A stretch of DNA of 64,000 nt from Marinobacter salicampi (GTDB lineage: Bacteria > Pseudomonadota > Gammaproteobacteria > Pseudomonadales > Oleiphilaceae). Shown here piece by piece: positions 24,985 to 34,392 of this stretch; position 1 is the first letter of the stretch; each line of letters starts with the position of its first letter. Under the pieces are notes generated by a model that worked only from the letters and a program-made list of their open reading frames with translations, was not told the origin of the DNA and ran no database searches. Location: assembly GCF_011074795.1 (NCBI RefSeq), contig NZ_JAAMPF010000009.1, positions 1 to 64,000 of the forward strand, read 5' to 3'. A program made the translations under genes and the position numbers.

Positions 24985-25329
24985 AGCTGCAATACTCATC
25001 AAGACCACCCACATGAACATGGTCCTGGCTGTGGCCATACGGCCATTGAGCATGGCGATCACGTTGATTACCTACATGATGGCCATTTGCACCACCCCCA
25101 TGATGATCATGTCGATGAGCACAAGATCGAGTTATCCGATGCCAATCCGGATGCCTGCACACCAAACCACACCTGTGCGGGGCACGATCAGGATCACGTT
25201 CACGGTCCGGACTGCGGTCACGAGGCGGTGCCCCATGGTGACCATGTCGATTACCTGGTGGATGGTCACTTGCATCATCCCCATGGGGATCATTGCGACG
25301 ACCATGGACCGGTAAACGTCACAGGTTAA
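24982..25329 (+). CDS. Histidine-rich metal-binding protein with two internal repeats
   Basis: 115 residues, more than a quarter His, with Cys and Asp. Two repeats of about 38 residues (about 14-51 and 72-109) share the pattern HGPxCGHxAxxHGDHVDYLx, then DGHLHHPHxDH. There is no signal peptide, so it is cytoplasmic. It could bind many zinc, nickel or copper ions; similar proteins are often mis-annotated in databases (recollection). It was apparently under an ArsR-type repressor that is now broken. Function as a metal buffer is an inference from composition. Confidence 0.75.
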   Translation: MSCNTHQDHPHEHGPGCGHTAIEHGDHVDYLHDGHLHHPHDDHVDEHKIELSDANPDACTPNHTCAGHDQDHVHGPDCGHEAVPHGDHVDYLVDGHLHHPHGDHCDDHGPVNVTG

Positions 25330-25446
25330 GTACGGCTGGACTAAAAATTACATCCATACCGGAGCGGGCCATTACAGCATATCTTTTGATGACAGCTCGC
25401 TTCGGTCGACCATCTCGCCCACAATCGTGACTATGGCATCTCACCA

Positions 25447-25971
25447 TCAGGACCAAAAGTGACCAGGCGAATTCGCCAATTCATCAGCAGCCTGAACCTC
25501 GTCCCCAAGAGCAATGTCACCCGCTTCAAGCACTCGCGTTGTAATACCCTCATGCCCGCGCATGGCGTTGTAACCGCCGGGGCCCAGCGATGTTTCCATT
25601 TTACTGCAGGGGTGGCAGAGGCCTGTGTATTCCAGCACCACATGTCCGATGCGGAATCGCTTGCCTTTCAGGGCGAGCAGGTTCAGGCCAGATACCACAA
25701 TGTTGCGCCGGAAAACCTCGGGTTCGATGCTCTCCCGTTGCAGGCAGGAGGCGATGACGAGCAGGTGCTCTTTCTGGATCAGGGTCACTTGACGCTTGCT
25801 GGTCTCGCGGCCATTGAATCGATCGCCTTGCAGGCCTTTGCCGGGTGTGACTGATACGCTTTGGAGCGTTTTCATGGCCTCATCACGAGCGGGGCGGATG
25901 CCGATCCATTCAACCCGGCCGGTTTGGGGTAGGGTGTCGAACAGGATCTGAAGGGAAGTCTGTTCAGGCAT
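25447..25971 (-). CDS. MOSC domain protein
   Basis: 174 residues from the ATG at 25971, which overlaps the upstream remnant's stop by 8 bases. MOSC features: GKGLQGDRFNG near residue 43, then RRNIVVSGLNLLALKGKRF near residue 86 and the conserved Cys in LCHPCSKMETSLGPGGYNAM. MOSC domains bind molybdenum cofactor or handle sulfur and N-hydroxylated substrates (YiiM, YcbX, mARC). This is a stand-alone short form. A longer reading upstream merely runs through the neighbour. Confidence 0.8.
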   Translation of the reverse strand: MPEQTSLQILFDTLPQTGRVEWIGIRPARDEAMKTLQSVSVTPGKGLQGDRFNGRETSKRQVTLIQKEHLLVIASCLQRESIEPEVFRRNIVVSGLNLLALKGKRFRIGHVVLEYTGLCHPCSKMETSLGPGGYNAMRGHEGITTRVLEAGDIALGDEVQAADELANSPGHFWS

Positions 25972-26380
25972 TGGCCAGCGCCCGCACACAGCGGCGGAAC
26001 AGTTCCGCCGAGAAGAACCGGTGTTCCCTTGACGGCTCCGCCACGAATAACTGACCACCGGAATCGCTGATTCCCCCTTCGATCATCAGGTTGTCACTCA
26101 TCTCAAAGTCCTCAATGGTGTGGCCCAGTTCGTCCAGACCGGTTGAGCCCGCCCGTTCCTGGTAGAGACGACTATCCAGGCTGAATCCGAAGGCGGGCTT
26201 GCCCTGTCCGATCATGTAGCCTTTTTCGTATACGGTGCCCGGGTCGAGGCGGGCACAATCATCCCGAGAATCATCGGGTCTGGCCGGAAGCCCTGCGCAA
26301 AGCGGGTAGGCCGTTGAACTAAGCCTGCTATTTCTGGATAGGAGGTGAGGCATCCTGCGCGTACCCCACTGAGCCGGCAC
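25964..26380 (-). pseudogene. Nucleoside 2-deoxyribosyltransferase, N-terminally truncated
   Basis: The recognisable part starts at about residue 46: LDPGTVYEKGYMIGQGKPAF, then LGHTIEDFEMSDNLMIEGGI, the second half of the family. The N-terminal YLAGP strand and nucleotide-binding region are missing, replaced by a 45-residue stretch of unlikely composition running back into the end of the P-type ATPase gene. I judge it a 5'-deleted remnant, although the frame is open and could still be translated. It overlaps the ATPase 3' end and the MOSC start. Confidence 0.5.
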
Positions 26381-29039
26381 GGGCTCGCCGCTTCCTGATC
26401 AGGATCTTATGCAGCTCCTCCACAACGAGAAGGCTCATAGCGAATGCGAGCAACTGCAACCATTCGTCCACTGAAATTGGCTGAATCTGCAGGACATCGG
26501 AAAGCCCCGGTGTGTACATGGCGCCAATGTGGGCCAGTTGCGCGAGGGGAACAGCCAGCATCAGGAACGGATTACCAAGCAGGGAGATACTGAAAAGGGA
26601 GCGGAACTCCGAGCGGCTGTTCAGCGCGTGGATGTTGCCGAAGAGCACCATCAGCATCAGTGTCAGATTACGGGCTTCCTCAATACTCTGACCCTGATCG
26701 AGTGTCCATTGGAAGTTGAGGAATGCAACGAGACCCATCCATGATCCCACCACCAGGACATGCTCAATAAGTGGTTTATCGAACACGGGCTCCTGAGGCG
26801 AACGCGGCTTTACGGACAGTTCGCCGCCTTCTTTCGGTTCGAATGCCAGGGCCACGTCCTGGAAGCCGTTGGCAACAAGGTTAAGCCAGAGTAACTGTAC
26901 CGCGATCATGGGCATGGGCAGACCGGCCAGTACACAGAAGAAAAAAAGCAGGATCGCCGAGAAACCGGTGGCAACCAGCAGCCCGATAACCTTGCGGATA
27001 TTGTTGTAAACCACCCGCCCCTGCTCAATGCCCGCGACAATGGAGGAAAAATTGTCGTCGGTAACGATCAGGTCCGCGGTTTCCTTGGCCACATCGGTAC
27101 CGCGCTTGCCCATGGCTATGCCCGCATGGGCCTGCCGCATGGCCGGAGCATCGTTGACGCCATCACCGGTGACCGCGACAAAATGTCCGTCCCGCATGAA
27201 GCTGTCCACAATCTGGGCTTTCCTGGCGGGTTCTATGCGGGCGAATACCCGGGCCGGACGAATGAGCTGGTCCACCACCTCCTGGCCCCGGGCAGTGGCT
27301 TCGTCAAGCATTGGGCCCGTCACAACCGTGGCGTCCGCTTCACACAGGCCCAGTTCCAGGGCGATCGATTTTGCAGTTGCAGGGTGGTCGCCCGTGACCA
27401 TGGCCACTTCAATGCCGCCGGTGCGGCATTTTTCGATGGCGTCAAAGGCCTCATGGCGGAGCGGGTCGATCATGGCGACCATGCCGAGAAAGATCATATC
27501 GACCATTTCATGGTCGCCGGCTGACGAGGTTTTCTTCGCCAGGGCGATAATCCGATAGCCCCGGGAAGCGAGCTCGGTGAACTGGCTTTCGAGGGCTGGT
27601 TTGTCGATTTCTACAGAGTCGTCACTGGTTGCCATGCGGTTGCACATGGCCAGCATTTTTTCAGGGCTGCCTTTGGCATAGATGACGGCTTGATCGCCAA
27701 TGCGGTTGACCACAGCGCTGTAGGCCTTCTCTGACTCATAGGGGATCAGGGCCAACTGTTCCTGCCGGGTTCGCAGGTCAGTGATGGACATACCCAGCTT
27801 CTTGGCCATGACCAGGAAGGCAATGTCCACGATATCACCCTGGGAAACCCACTCGCCGCCGCTGTAGTCCAGATGGCTTTCATTGGCGAGGACGCCTGCG
27901 ACACAGAGCTCCCTGAGGGCATGCGGCCCCGTCGTTTCCACCTGGGCTCCGGCAGGGCCTGTGACTTCCCCGCCCGGGGCCACGCCCTCGCCAGTGACCT
28001 CGAACTGGCGTCCATCAGGCAGCATCAGCTTGCGAATGGTGAGCTCGTTGACGGTCAGGGTGCCGGTCTTGTCGGAGCAGATGAGAGTGCAGGACCCCAG
28101 GGCTTCCACAGCCACAAGCTTGCGGATGATCACATTGCGCTTTGCCATCCGGCTCATACCGATGGCGAGGGCCACGGTCAGTGCCGCAGGCAGACCCTCG
28201 GGAATCACTGAAACCGCCAGGCCGATGGTCATCAGAACCATGTCTTCCATGGAATAGCCGCCATCCAGGATCATCAGGCCGGCCAGCGCGGCAATGGCCA
28301 CCAGAATGCCGAAGGCAACAGAGTAGGTGAACTTGCGGATCCGGATCATCAGAGGCGGTTCGGCAGATGTTTTGCCGGTGACTCCCTTGGCAATCTTGCC
28401 AAGCTGGGTATCCGAGGCGGTAGCGATCACCCGGCCACGTCCGCGTCCATGGGTGACAATGCTGCCCGCAAAACACTGGTCAACGCGCTCTGTGAGCGGC
28501 GTGCTGTCGTCGCTAGCCGCACCGGCATTCTTGGCGACCGCCAGGGATTCCCCTGTCAGCATGGACTCATCCACCGCCAGGCTACTGGCGCTGAGCAATT
28601 GGATATCAGCCGGTACCTTGTCGCCTGAGGAGAGCAAGACAACATCGCCTGGAACGATCTCTTCAACTTCAACGGTTACAATCTGGCCGTCCCGAAGCAC
28701 ATGCGCCGTACCTTTTATCATTTGCTTCAACGCGGCGGCCGCCTGCTGGGCCGAAAACTCCTGGACTGTGCCGATAATTGCATTGATCAGCAGGACGATC
28801 AGGATGAAAACCCCGCTTGGGGTCTGGCCGAGCACAAATGAAACTGCCGAAGCGATCAGCAGGATGTAAATGAAAGGGCTGAGGAATTGCCGCGCAAAAA
28901 GCTTTACCACACCCGGCATGGGAGGGGCGGGCAGCCGGTTGTAACCAAATTTCTCCAGGCGTGCACTGGCTTCCTGGCGGGACAGTCCGCTGTCAGCGGA
29001 ATCCGGTGTGGTGGGTGGCTCTGGCGCTGCACTGTTCAT
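26328..29039 (-). CDS. P2-type cation-transporting ATPase (Ca2+-ATPase-like)
   Basis: 903 residues with all P-type signatures: TGES near residue 162 (actuator domain), PEGLPAALTVALAIGMSRMA in M4, phosphorylated Asp in CSDKTGTLTVNEL near residue 323 and the hinge TGDGVNDAPAMRQAHAGIAM near residue 625. The M6 region ALAFEPKEGGE and the terminal helix bundle are complete. The M4 PEGLPA motif points to the P2A/P2C calcium or sodium/potassium-like branch rather than a heavy-metal pump. The ion is not certain. A degenerate dispersed repeat begins just before its start codon. Confidence 0.87.
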   Translation of the reverse strand: MNSAAPEPPTTPDSADSGLSRQEASARLEKFGYNRLPAPPMPGVVKLFARQFLSPFIYILLIASAVSFVLGQTPSGVFILIVLLINAIIGTVQEFSAQQAAAALKQMIKGTAHVLRDGQIVTVEVEEIVPGDVVLLSSGDKVPADIQLLSASSLAVDESMLTGESLAVAKNAGAASDDSTPLTERVDQCFAGSIVTHGRGRGRVIATASDTQLGKIAKGVTGKTSAEPPLMIRIRKFTYSVAFGILVAIAALAGLMILDGGYSMEDMVLMTIGLAVSVIPEGLPAALTVALAIGMSRMAKRNVIIRKLVAVEALGSCTLICSDKTGTLTVNELTIRKLMLPDGRQFEVTGEGVAPGGEVTGPAGAQVETTGPHALRELCVAGVLANESHLDYSGGEWVSQGDIVDIAFLVMAKKLGMSITDLRTRQEQLALIPYESEKAYSAVVNRIGDQAVIYAKGSPEKMLAMCNRMATSDDSVEIDKPALESQFTELASRGYRIIALAKKTSSAGDHEMVDMIFLGMVAMIDPLRHEAFDAIEKCRTGGIEVAMVTGDHPATAKSIALELGLCEADATVVTGPMLDEATARGQEVVDQLIRPARVFARIEPARKAQIVDSFMRDGHFVAVTGDGVNDAPAMRQAHAGIAMGKRGTDVAKETADLIVTDDNFSSIVAGIEQGRVVYNNIRKVIGLLVATGFSAILLFFFCVLAGLPMPMIAVQLLWLNLVANGFQDVALAFEPKEGGELSVKPRSPQEPVFDKPLIEHVLVVGSWMGLVAFLNFQWTLDQGQSIEEARNLTLMLMVLFGNIHALNSRSEFRSLFSISLLGNPFLMLAVPLAQLAHIGAMYTPGLSDVLQIQPISVDEWLQLLAFAMSLLVVEELHKILIRKRRARAGSVGYAQDASPPIQK

Positions 29040-29040
29040 A

Positions 29041-29145
29041 GGGAAAACCGTGACAGATTTATGGTTCAGCTTACAGGTAACGGCAACAGCATTTGCCAGT
29101 ATGGCCGGCTTTTCATCCTGAAACGATTAAGCACTGAAAAATAAA
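29041..29145. repeat. Composite repeat: degenerate GGGACAG box plus a ~70-bp conserved block (partner at 38905-39007)
   Basis: GGGAAAACCGTGACAGATTT is followed, 33 bases on, by a block starting CAGGTAACG and containing AGTATGGC, CTTTTCATCC and CACTG. The same order and spacing occur at 38905-39007 upstream of radD, with roughly 70% identity in the block. Confidence 0.55.
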
Positions 29146-29303
29146 AGACTTGCTTTAAGCTGGGGCGCCTTATCGGCAGCCTGAAAAATTATGATGCACC
29201 TTATTCAACATTGACAGACTTCCCCATCTTGCCAAAGATTAAAAAAGGAATGGCAGGGAATGACTCGGTGGCTTTTTCGCCGTAACGGTTGGGAGGGCCT
29301 GGA

Positions 29304-29525
29304 ATGGAAAATCTTGGCGATGCTTCTGCCATTACACCGGAGGGTTTGCACAGCCTTCTTGAAGTACTGACCGAGCGCGGCTACGAGGTGGTCGGGCCAA
29401 GAATCCGTGACGGGGCTATCATTTATGACCAGCTCTCCTGTGTTGACGATCTCCCCTCCGGCTGGACCGATGAGCAGGACGGGGGGGGGATATGCCTTTT
29501 ACTGAAGGCAGGCAGTTCGGTCCGA
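29304..29525 (+). pseudogene. Hydrogenase/sulfite-reductase beta-type 4Fe-4S protein, 5' fragment
   Basis: A good GGGAGGG ribosome site and ATG lead into about 62 codons. Their end (LTERGYEVVGPRIRDGAI, then DDLPSGWTDEQDGG) matches my memory of the start of Ni/Fe hydrogenase beta and related 4Fe-4S dicluster proteins. A run of nine G (29481-29489) follows. Beyond it no frame continues the family, and stops appear in two frames. The iron-sulfur part is gone. The BetT gene starts 160 bases later. Confidence 0.6.
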
Positions 29526-29683
29526 GCATCGAGAACAGGTGGCGGGCGCTTGATGACCAACCCGTCTGAACACTGTCTGTCTTCACGGCAGATGTCGAGG
29601 TTCCGAACCCGACAGGCCGTCGCCGCCATAAACGGGGTCGTTTCCCGAGCACTGGCGGGCAGCGACAACAAGGGGGCTCCACC

Positions 29684-31720
29684 ATGGAAGAGCAGGCGCC
29701 GGCGGAAGGAACCCGCGACCGACTCAATCCCATTGTATTCTACGGCTCAGTCATTGGCATTGTGCTTTTTGCCCTCTGGACCATGTTCTTCACGGACATG
29801 GCGGAAGGCGTTATCAACACGGTGTTGGGCTGGGTATCCAATACCTTCGGCTGGTACTACTTTCTCACGGTAGTGGCCTATCTGGCATTCGTGATCATTA
29901 TCGCCAGCTCTCGCTTCGGTGATATCCGGCTGGGCCCGGACCATTCCAGACCCGAATTCAATATCGTCTCCTGGGCCTCCATGCTCTTTGCCGCCGGCAT
30001 TGGCATCGATCTGCTGTTCTTCTGCATTGCCGAACCGGTGACACAGTTCCTGGCGCCACCCCAGGGGGAAGGCGGCACCGTTGAGGCGGCCCGCCACGCC
30101 ATGGAACTGACCTTCCTGCACTGGGGCGTCTCCGGCTGGGGCATCTATACCCTCGTGGGGATGTCCCTGGCCTACTTCAGCTATCGGCACCAGCTGCCGC
30201 TGACCATTCGCTCCGCCCTGTATCCCATTTTCGGCCGGGGCATCCATGGCCCCATTGGCCATGTGGTGGACATCGCCGCGGTGCTGGGCACGGTCTTTGG
30301 TATTGCCACGAGCCTGGGCATAGGCGTCATCCAGCTGAACTATGGGTTGTCTACCCTGTTCGATCTGCCCGAAAGCACCTGGGTCCAGGCCGTGCTGGTA
30401 CTGATGATTGTGGTCTTCGCCACCCTGTCGGCGGTGAGCGGCGTGGAGAAAGGCATCCGCCGGCTATCCGAGTTCAATATGCTGCTTGCCGCCTGTCTGG
30501 TCATCTTCGTGCTGATTGCGGGACCCACACTCTTCCTGCTCAATGCGCTGGTGATGAACGTCGGCGATTACATCACCGGCTTCATCGACCTGTCGTTCAA
30601 CACCTACGCCTATGACCAGCCCACGGAGTGGCTCAACGGCTGGACCATCTTCTTCTGGGCCTGGTGGATTGCCTGGGGGCCCTTCGTGGGGCTCTTCCTG
30701 GCCCGTATTTCCCGCGGGCGCACCATCCGCCAGTTCACAATAGGCACCCTTATTCTGCCCATGACCTTCATGATGGTGTGGATGTCCATCATGGGTAACA
30801 GTGCCATCGATATGGTCATGGATGGCGCCGAGTCCTTCGGCGAACAGGCCATGAGCAACCCGGCGTCGTCCATCTACCTGTTCATGGAAAGCCTGCCTCT
30901 GGCGAGCATCACCACCATCGTCGTCTCCATCCTGGCGCTTGTATTCTTCGTCACGTCCGGGGATTCAGGTGCGCTGGTGCTGTCGAACTTCACCTCCATT
31001 CTCACGGATGTGAACCATGACGCTCCGGTCTGGATGCGCATTCTCTGGGCCACGGTTATAGGCCTGCTCACCCTGGCCCTGCTGATGGCGGGCGGGCTGA
31101 CCGCGCTACAGAGCACGGTGGTGATCATGGGATTGCCGTTCTCGGTTGTGCTTTTCCTGATGATGTGGGGGCTGTACAGGGCCCTGAAGACGGAATCACT
31201 CAAGCAGCGCAGGCCACGTCTGGCCCCCTCGGGTGCCCCTGTCGGTCCGGATGGCAATGCGCCCACTTGGCGTCAGCGCCTGACCCGGGCCATGAGTTTT
31301 CCGGATCATAAACAGGCCATGCGTTTTCTCGAGGGGACTGTAAAACCGGCCATGGTGCAGATCGAGCACGAGCTGCGCGAACGGGGCCTGAAAACCGGGA
31401 TTACCGGCATGGACGACGAACCCTGGCATCTTGAACTTAACGTGGACCTGGGTGAGGAAGGACGGTTCACCTATCAGGTCTGGCCCCGGGCCGCGGCCAT
31501 GCCTGCCTTTGCCATTCGGCCCCATGCCAAACACAACACCTATTACCAGCTCGAAGTGCATCTTGAGGAAGGCGGTCAGGGCTATGACCTCATGGACTAC
31601 ACCCAGCACCAGATCGTTGAGGACATCCTGGACCAATATGAGCGTCATCTGTTCTATCTGGAGCGCCGCCGGGAAGCCCCCGGCGATGTCTCCATGCCAG
31701 GACCCCACAGCAGGGAATAA
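29684..31720 (+). CDS. betT: BCCT-family choline transporter, BetT-like
   Basis: 678 residues, the same length as E. coli BetT (677). Twelve membrane segments occupy about residues 15-510. The BCCT core is visible: FAAGIGIDLLFFCIAEPVTQ near residue 105 and the aromatic WTIFFWAWWIAWGPFVGLFL near residue 322. A hydrophilic C-terminal domain of about 160 residues is typical of osmotically regulated BetT. Choline rather than betaine is suggested by the linked betA. A GGGGG site precedes the ATG. It is first of a betT-porin-betA operon. Confidence 0.85.
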   Translation: MEEQAPAEGTRDRLNPIVFYGSVIGIVLFALWTMFFTDMAEGVINTVLGWVSNTFGWYYFLTVVAYLAFVIIIASSRFGDIRLGPDHSRPEFNIVSWASMLFAAGIGIDLLFFCIAEPVTQFLAPPQGEGGTVEAARHAMELTFLHWGVSGWGIYTLVGMSLAYFSYRHQLPLTIRSALYPIFGRGIHGPIGHVVDIAAVLGTVFGIATSLGIGVIQLNYGLSTLFDLPESTWVQAVLVLMIVVFATLSAVSGVEKGIRRLSEFNMLLAACLVIFVLIAGPTLFLLNALVMNVGDYITGFIDLSFNTYAYDQPTEWLNGWTIFFWAWWIAWGPFVGLFLARISRGRTIRQFTIGTLILPMTFMMVWMSIMGNSAIDMVMDGAESFGEQAMSNPASSIYLFMESLPLASITTIVVSILALVFFVTSGDSGALVLSNFTSILTDVNHDAPVWMRILWATVIGLLTLALLMAGGLTALQSTVVIMGLPFSVVLFLMMWGLYRALKTESLKQRRPRLAPSGAPVGPDGNAPTWRQRLTRAMSFPDHKQAMRFLEGTVKPAMVQIEHELRERGLKTGITGMDDEPWHLELNVDLGEEGRFTYQVWPRAAAMPAFAIRPHAKHNTYYQLEVHLEEGGQGYDLMDYTQHQIVEDILDQYERHLFYLERRREAPGDVSMPGPHSRE

Positions 31721-31769
31721 ACCAACCGCTGGAGGGGAGGTCTCCGGCGGTAATCACCAGGAAAATCCC

Positions 31770-32543
31770 ATGGGCATCGAAAACGCACACCACAGCAATG
31801 TTTTCTCAGGCACCGGATTCGGTTCCCTGATGGGGCTTGTCGCCATGGCCCTTGGTTCGCCCGTGCAGGCGCAGACGGACGAAGGGACCAGCTTCGGCAC
31901 ATTCGGAGCCAGTGTCACCATTGCCAGTGACTACATGTTCCGGGGCATATCGAACTCCAACGAGGAGCCCCAGATCCAGGGGGACATTAACTGGTCACAC
32001 GGTAGCGGTGCCTACGTTGGGGTCTGGGCCACCAACACCAACTTCGGTGGCCCGGGCAACAGCATGGAGCTGGACCCCTACATCGGGTTTGCCGGCAGCA
32101 TCGGAGACACCGGGCTCAACTACGACGTGGGCTACTGGCTCTATACCTATCCGGGCTCTGAATCCGACTTCGATTACAGCGAACTTTACGCTGTCGGCAC
32201 CTGGACTAGGGGAGATCTGAGCATCAGTCCCAGCGTCTGGTACGCCCCCAACTATTTCGGCGAGGACTTTCTGGACGAGGTGGAAGGACTCGCCTACGAT
32301 CTGACGCTGAGCCATGCCCTACCCTGGGAGGTGGGTGCGTCGGCCCGAATAGGGAAACAGACCTTCCACAGCGGCGGTGATGGGCTGGACTACCTCTACT
32401 ACGATATTGGCGTAACCCGAACGGTTGGCGAGTTCAGTCTGGGCCTTCGCTGGCATGATACTGATGACGTCGACGCTGCCCTGATCGGCGACACGGATCT
32501 GGCCGAGGGGCGTTTCGTCATCGACATTACCCGCAGTTTCTGA
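31770..32543 (+). CDS. TorF-family putative outer-membrane porin
   Basis: 257 residues from the ATG at 31770. A signal peptide ends LGSPVQAQ. The beta-barrel with alternating aromatic strands fits TorF (TIGR02001): VTIASDYMFRGISNSNEEPQ near residue 50, then YIGFAGSIGDTGLNYDVGYW and a terminal Phe (ITRSF). It lies 49 bases after betT and 40 before betA, so it probably provides the outer-membrane route for the same substrate. TorF members are more often seen next to other uptake systems; its place here is of interest. Confidence 0.8.
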   Translation: MGIENAHHSNVFSGTGFGSLMGLVAMALGSPVQAQTDEGTSFGTFGASVTIASDYMFRGISNSNEEPQIQGDINWSHGSGAYVGVWATNTNFGGPGNSMELDPYIGFAGSIGDTGLNYDVGYWLYTYPGSESDFDYSELYAVGTWTRGDLSISPSVWYAPNYFGEDFLDEVEGLAYDLTLSHALPWEVGASARIGKQTFHSGGDGLDYLYYDIGVTRTVGEFSLGLRWHDTDDVDAALIGDTDLAEGRFVIDITRSF

Positions 32544-32583
32544 GCCCACCTGATGGACAGACCGGCAATTGCAGGAGCAGATC

Positions 32584-34302
32584 ATGACTGAACAGGACTT
32601 TGATCGGGAATTCGATCGGGAATTCGATTACATCATTGTCGGGGCCGGCTCTGCGGGTTCCGTATTGGCGGACCGCCTGAGCGCGGACGGCGCCCACGAA
32701 GTGCTGGTGCTGGAATTCGGTGGCAAGGACAATTCCGTCTTCATCCAGATGCCCCTCGCCTTTTCCATTCCCCTGAACAAGCCGCGTTTCGACTGGGGTA
32801 TGCACACTGAAGAGGAGCCAGGACTGAACAACCGCACACTCCATCAGGCCCGAGGCAAGGTGATCGGCGGCTCCTCCTCCATTAATGGCATGGCGTACGT
32901 CCGGGGCTGCGCCGGCGATTTCGAGGAATGGGTGGAGCTCGGCGCGAAAGGCTGGAGCTACGCCGATGTCCTGCCCTACTTCAAGCGGGCCGAGGGCTGT
33001 GTCTACGGTGCCGATGCCTACCGGGGCGCTAATGGTCCAGTGGGAATCTGCAACGGCAACAATATGCAAAACCCACTTTACCGGGCATTTATCGAGGCCG
33101 GAGAACAGGCGGGTTACGGCAGGACGGACGACTACAACGGGTACCGCCAGGAAGGTTTCTGCCGCATGGACATGACCGTACGCAACGGCGTGCGCGCATC
33201 CACTGCCAACGCCTATCTCAAGCCTGCTTTAAATCGCGCCAACCTCCACCTGGAAATGCATGCGCTGACCCAGCGCGTGATCATGGATGGCCAGAGTGCT
33301 GTTGGCGTGGAGTATAAGCAGCGGGACAAGACGTTCCGGGTACGTGCCCGGAGGGAAGTCATCCTCTCGGCCAGCGCCTTCAACTCGCCAAAGTTACTCA
33401 TGCTCTCCGGTATTGGACCGGCGGCGCAGCTGCGAGAGCATGGTATTGACGTCGTACATGACCTGCCCGGGGTGGGCGAGAACCTGCAGGATCACCTTGA
33501 AGTCTGGGTCCAGCGCCGTTGCACTCAAAAGATCACCCTCAACGGCTGGCTCAACCCGATCGCCCAGGGCTGGATCGGTGCCCGGTGGCTGCTTACCAAA
33601 ACCGGGCTCGGAGCGAGCAACCAGTTTGAATCCAATGGCTATATCCGCAGCCGCCCCGGACTCAAATGGCCCGACCTCCAGTATCACTTCCTGGCGGGCG
33701 CCATTGCCTACGACGGCTCAAGCGCGGTAAAGGGCCATGGCTTTCAGGCACACCTGGGGGCAAACAAACCCACGAGCCGGGGCCGTGTCTGGCTGCGCTC
33801 GGCGGACCCGGCCGACCCGCCCCGGATGTTCTTCAATTACCTTGCCGAGGAAGCGGACAAACAGGCCTACCGTGACGGGCTTCGACTCACCCGGGAACTC
33901 TTCGCCCAACCCGCATTCGACCCGTACCGCGGCGAAGAAGTCTCCCCCGGGAGAGATGTGCAGAGCGATGATGAAATCGACGACTGGGTAGCCGAAACCG
34001 CCGAAACCGCCTATCACCCCTGTGGCACCTGTCGTATGGGGGAGGACGACATGGCTGTGGTGGACACGGAATGCCGCGTGCGCGGCGTGAACAATCTGCG
34101 TGTCGTGGACTCGTCCATCATGCCCACAGTCACCAATGGCAATATTAACGCACCCACCATCATGATTGCCGAGAAAGCTGCCGATCACATACTGGGACGC
34201 GAACTCCTGGCACCCTCCGACGCGGATTTTTATTCTGCTGACAGATGGGAGGATCAGCAGAGAGAGGGTTCGCCGGAAAGGAAAGCAGGCTTGGGTGGCT
34301 GA
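32584..34302 (+). CDS. betA: Choline dehydrogenase (GMC oxidoreductase)
   Basis: 572 residues. The FAD-binding YIIVGAGSAGSVLADRLS is near residue 17. The GMC signatures are GKVIGGSSSINGMAYVRG near residue 96 and SASAFNSPKLLMLSGIGP near residue 264. The catalytic His region TAYHPCGTCRMGEDD is near residue 475, and a C-terminal NGNINAPTIMIAEKAADHIL closes the FAD site. It oxidises choline to betaine aldehyde. The close match to BetA in order and length makes choline likely. GGAG lies before the chosen ATG. The N-terminus has a duplicated DREFDREFD from a 12-bp tandem repeat. No betB or betI is in the window. Confidence 0.83.
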   Translation: MTEQDFDREFDREFDYIIVGAGSAGSVLADRLSADGAHEVLVLEFGGKDNSVFIQMPLAFSIPLNKPRFDWGMHTEEEPGLNNRTLHQARGKVIGGSSSINGMAYVRGCAGDFEEWVELGAKGWSYADVLPYFKRAEGCVYGADAYRGANGPVGICNGNNMQNPLYRAFIEAGEQAGYGRTDDYNGYRQEGFCRMDMTVRNGVRASTANAYLKPALNRANLHLEMHALTQRVIMDGQSAVGVEYKQRDKTFRVRARREVILSASAFNSPKLLMLSGIGPAAQLREHGIDVVHDLPGVGENLQDHLEVWVQRRCTQKITLNGWLNPIAQGWIGARWLLTKTGLGASNQFESNGYIRSRPGLKWPDLQYHFLAGAIAYDGSSAVKGHGFQAHLGANKPTSRGRVWLRSADPADPPRMFFNYLAEEADKQAYRDGLRLTRELFAQPAFDPYRGEEVSPGRDVQSDDEIDDWVAETAETAYHPCGTCRMGEDDMAVVDTECRVRGVNNLRVVDSSIMPTVTNGNINAPTIMIAEKAADHILGRELLAPSDADFYSADRWEDQQREGSPERKAGLGG

Positions 34303-34307
34303 CAACT

Positions 34308-34330
34308 GAAAAGGGGACGGATTTATTTCA
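34308..34330 (+). repeat. Dispersed repeat, forward copy after betA
   Basis: GAAAAGGGGACGGATTTATT, a diverged forward copy, 6 bases after the betA stop codon. Confidence 0.55.
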
Positions 34331-34392
34331 CCCGAAGGCTTTGTGCGGTCGCCTCCCAGGAATCAATCAGGATGATCACAGAGGGATTGGCT

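Noticed and set aside
29526..29683. Continuation of the hydrogenase beta-type gene to 29873
   Set aside because: The frame stays open past the G run, but its translation no longer resembles the family and it overlaps betT in another frame.
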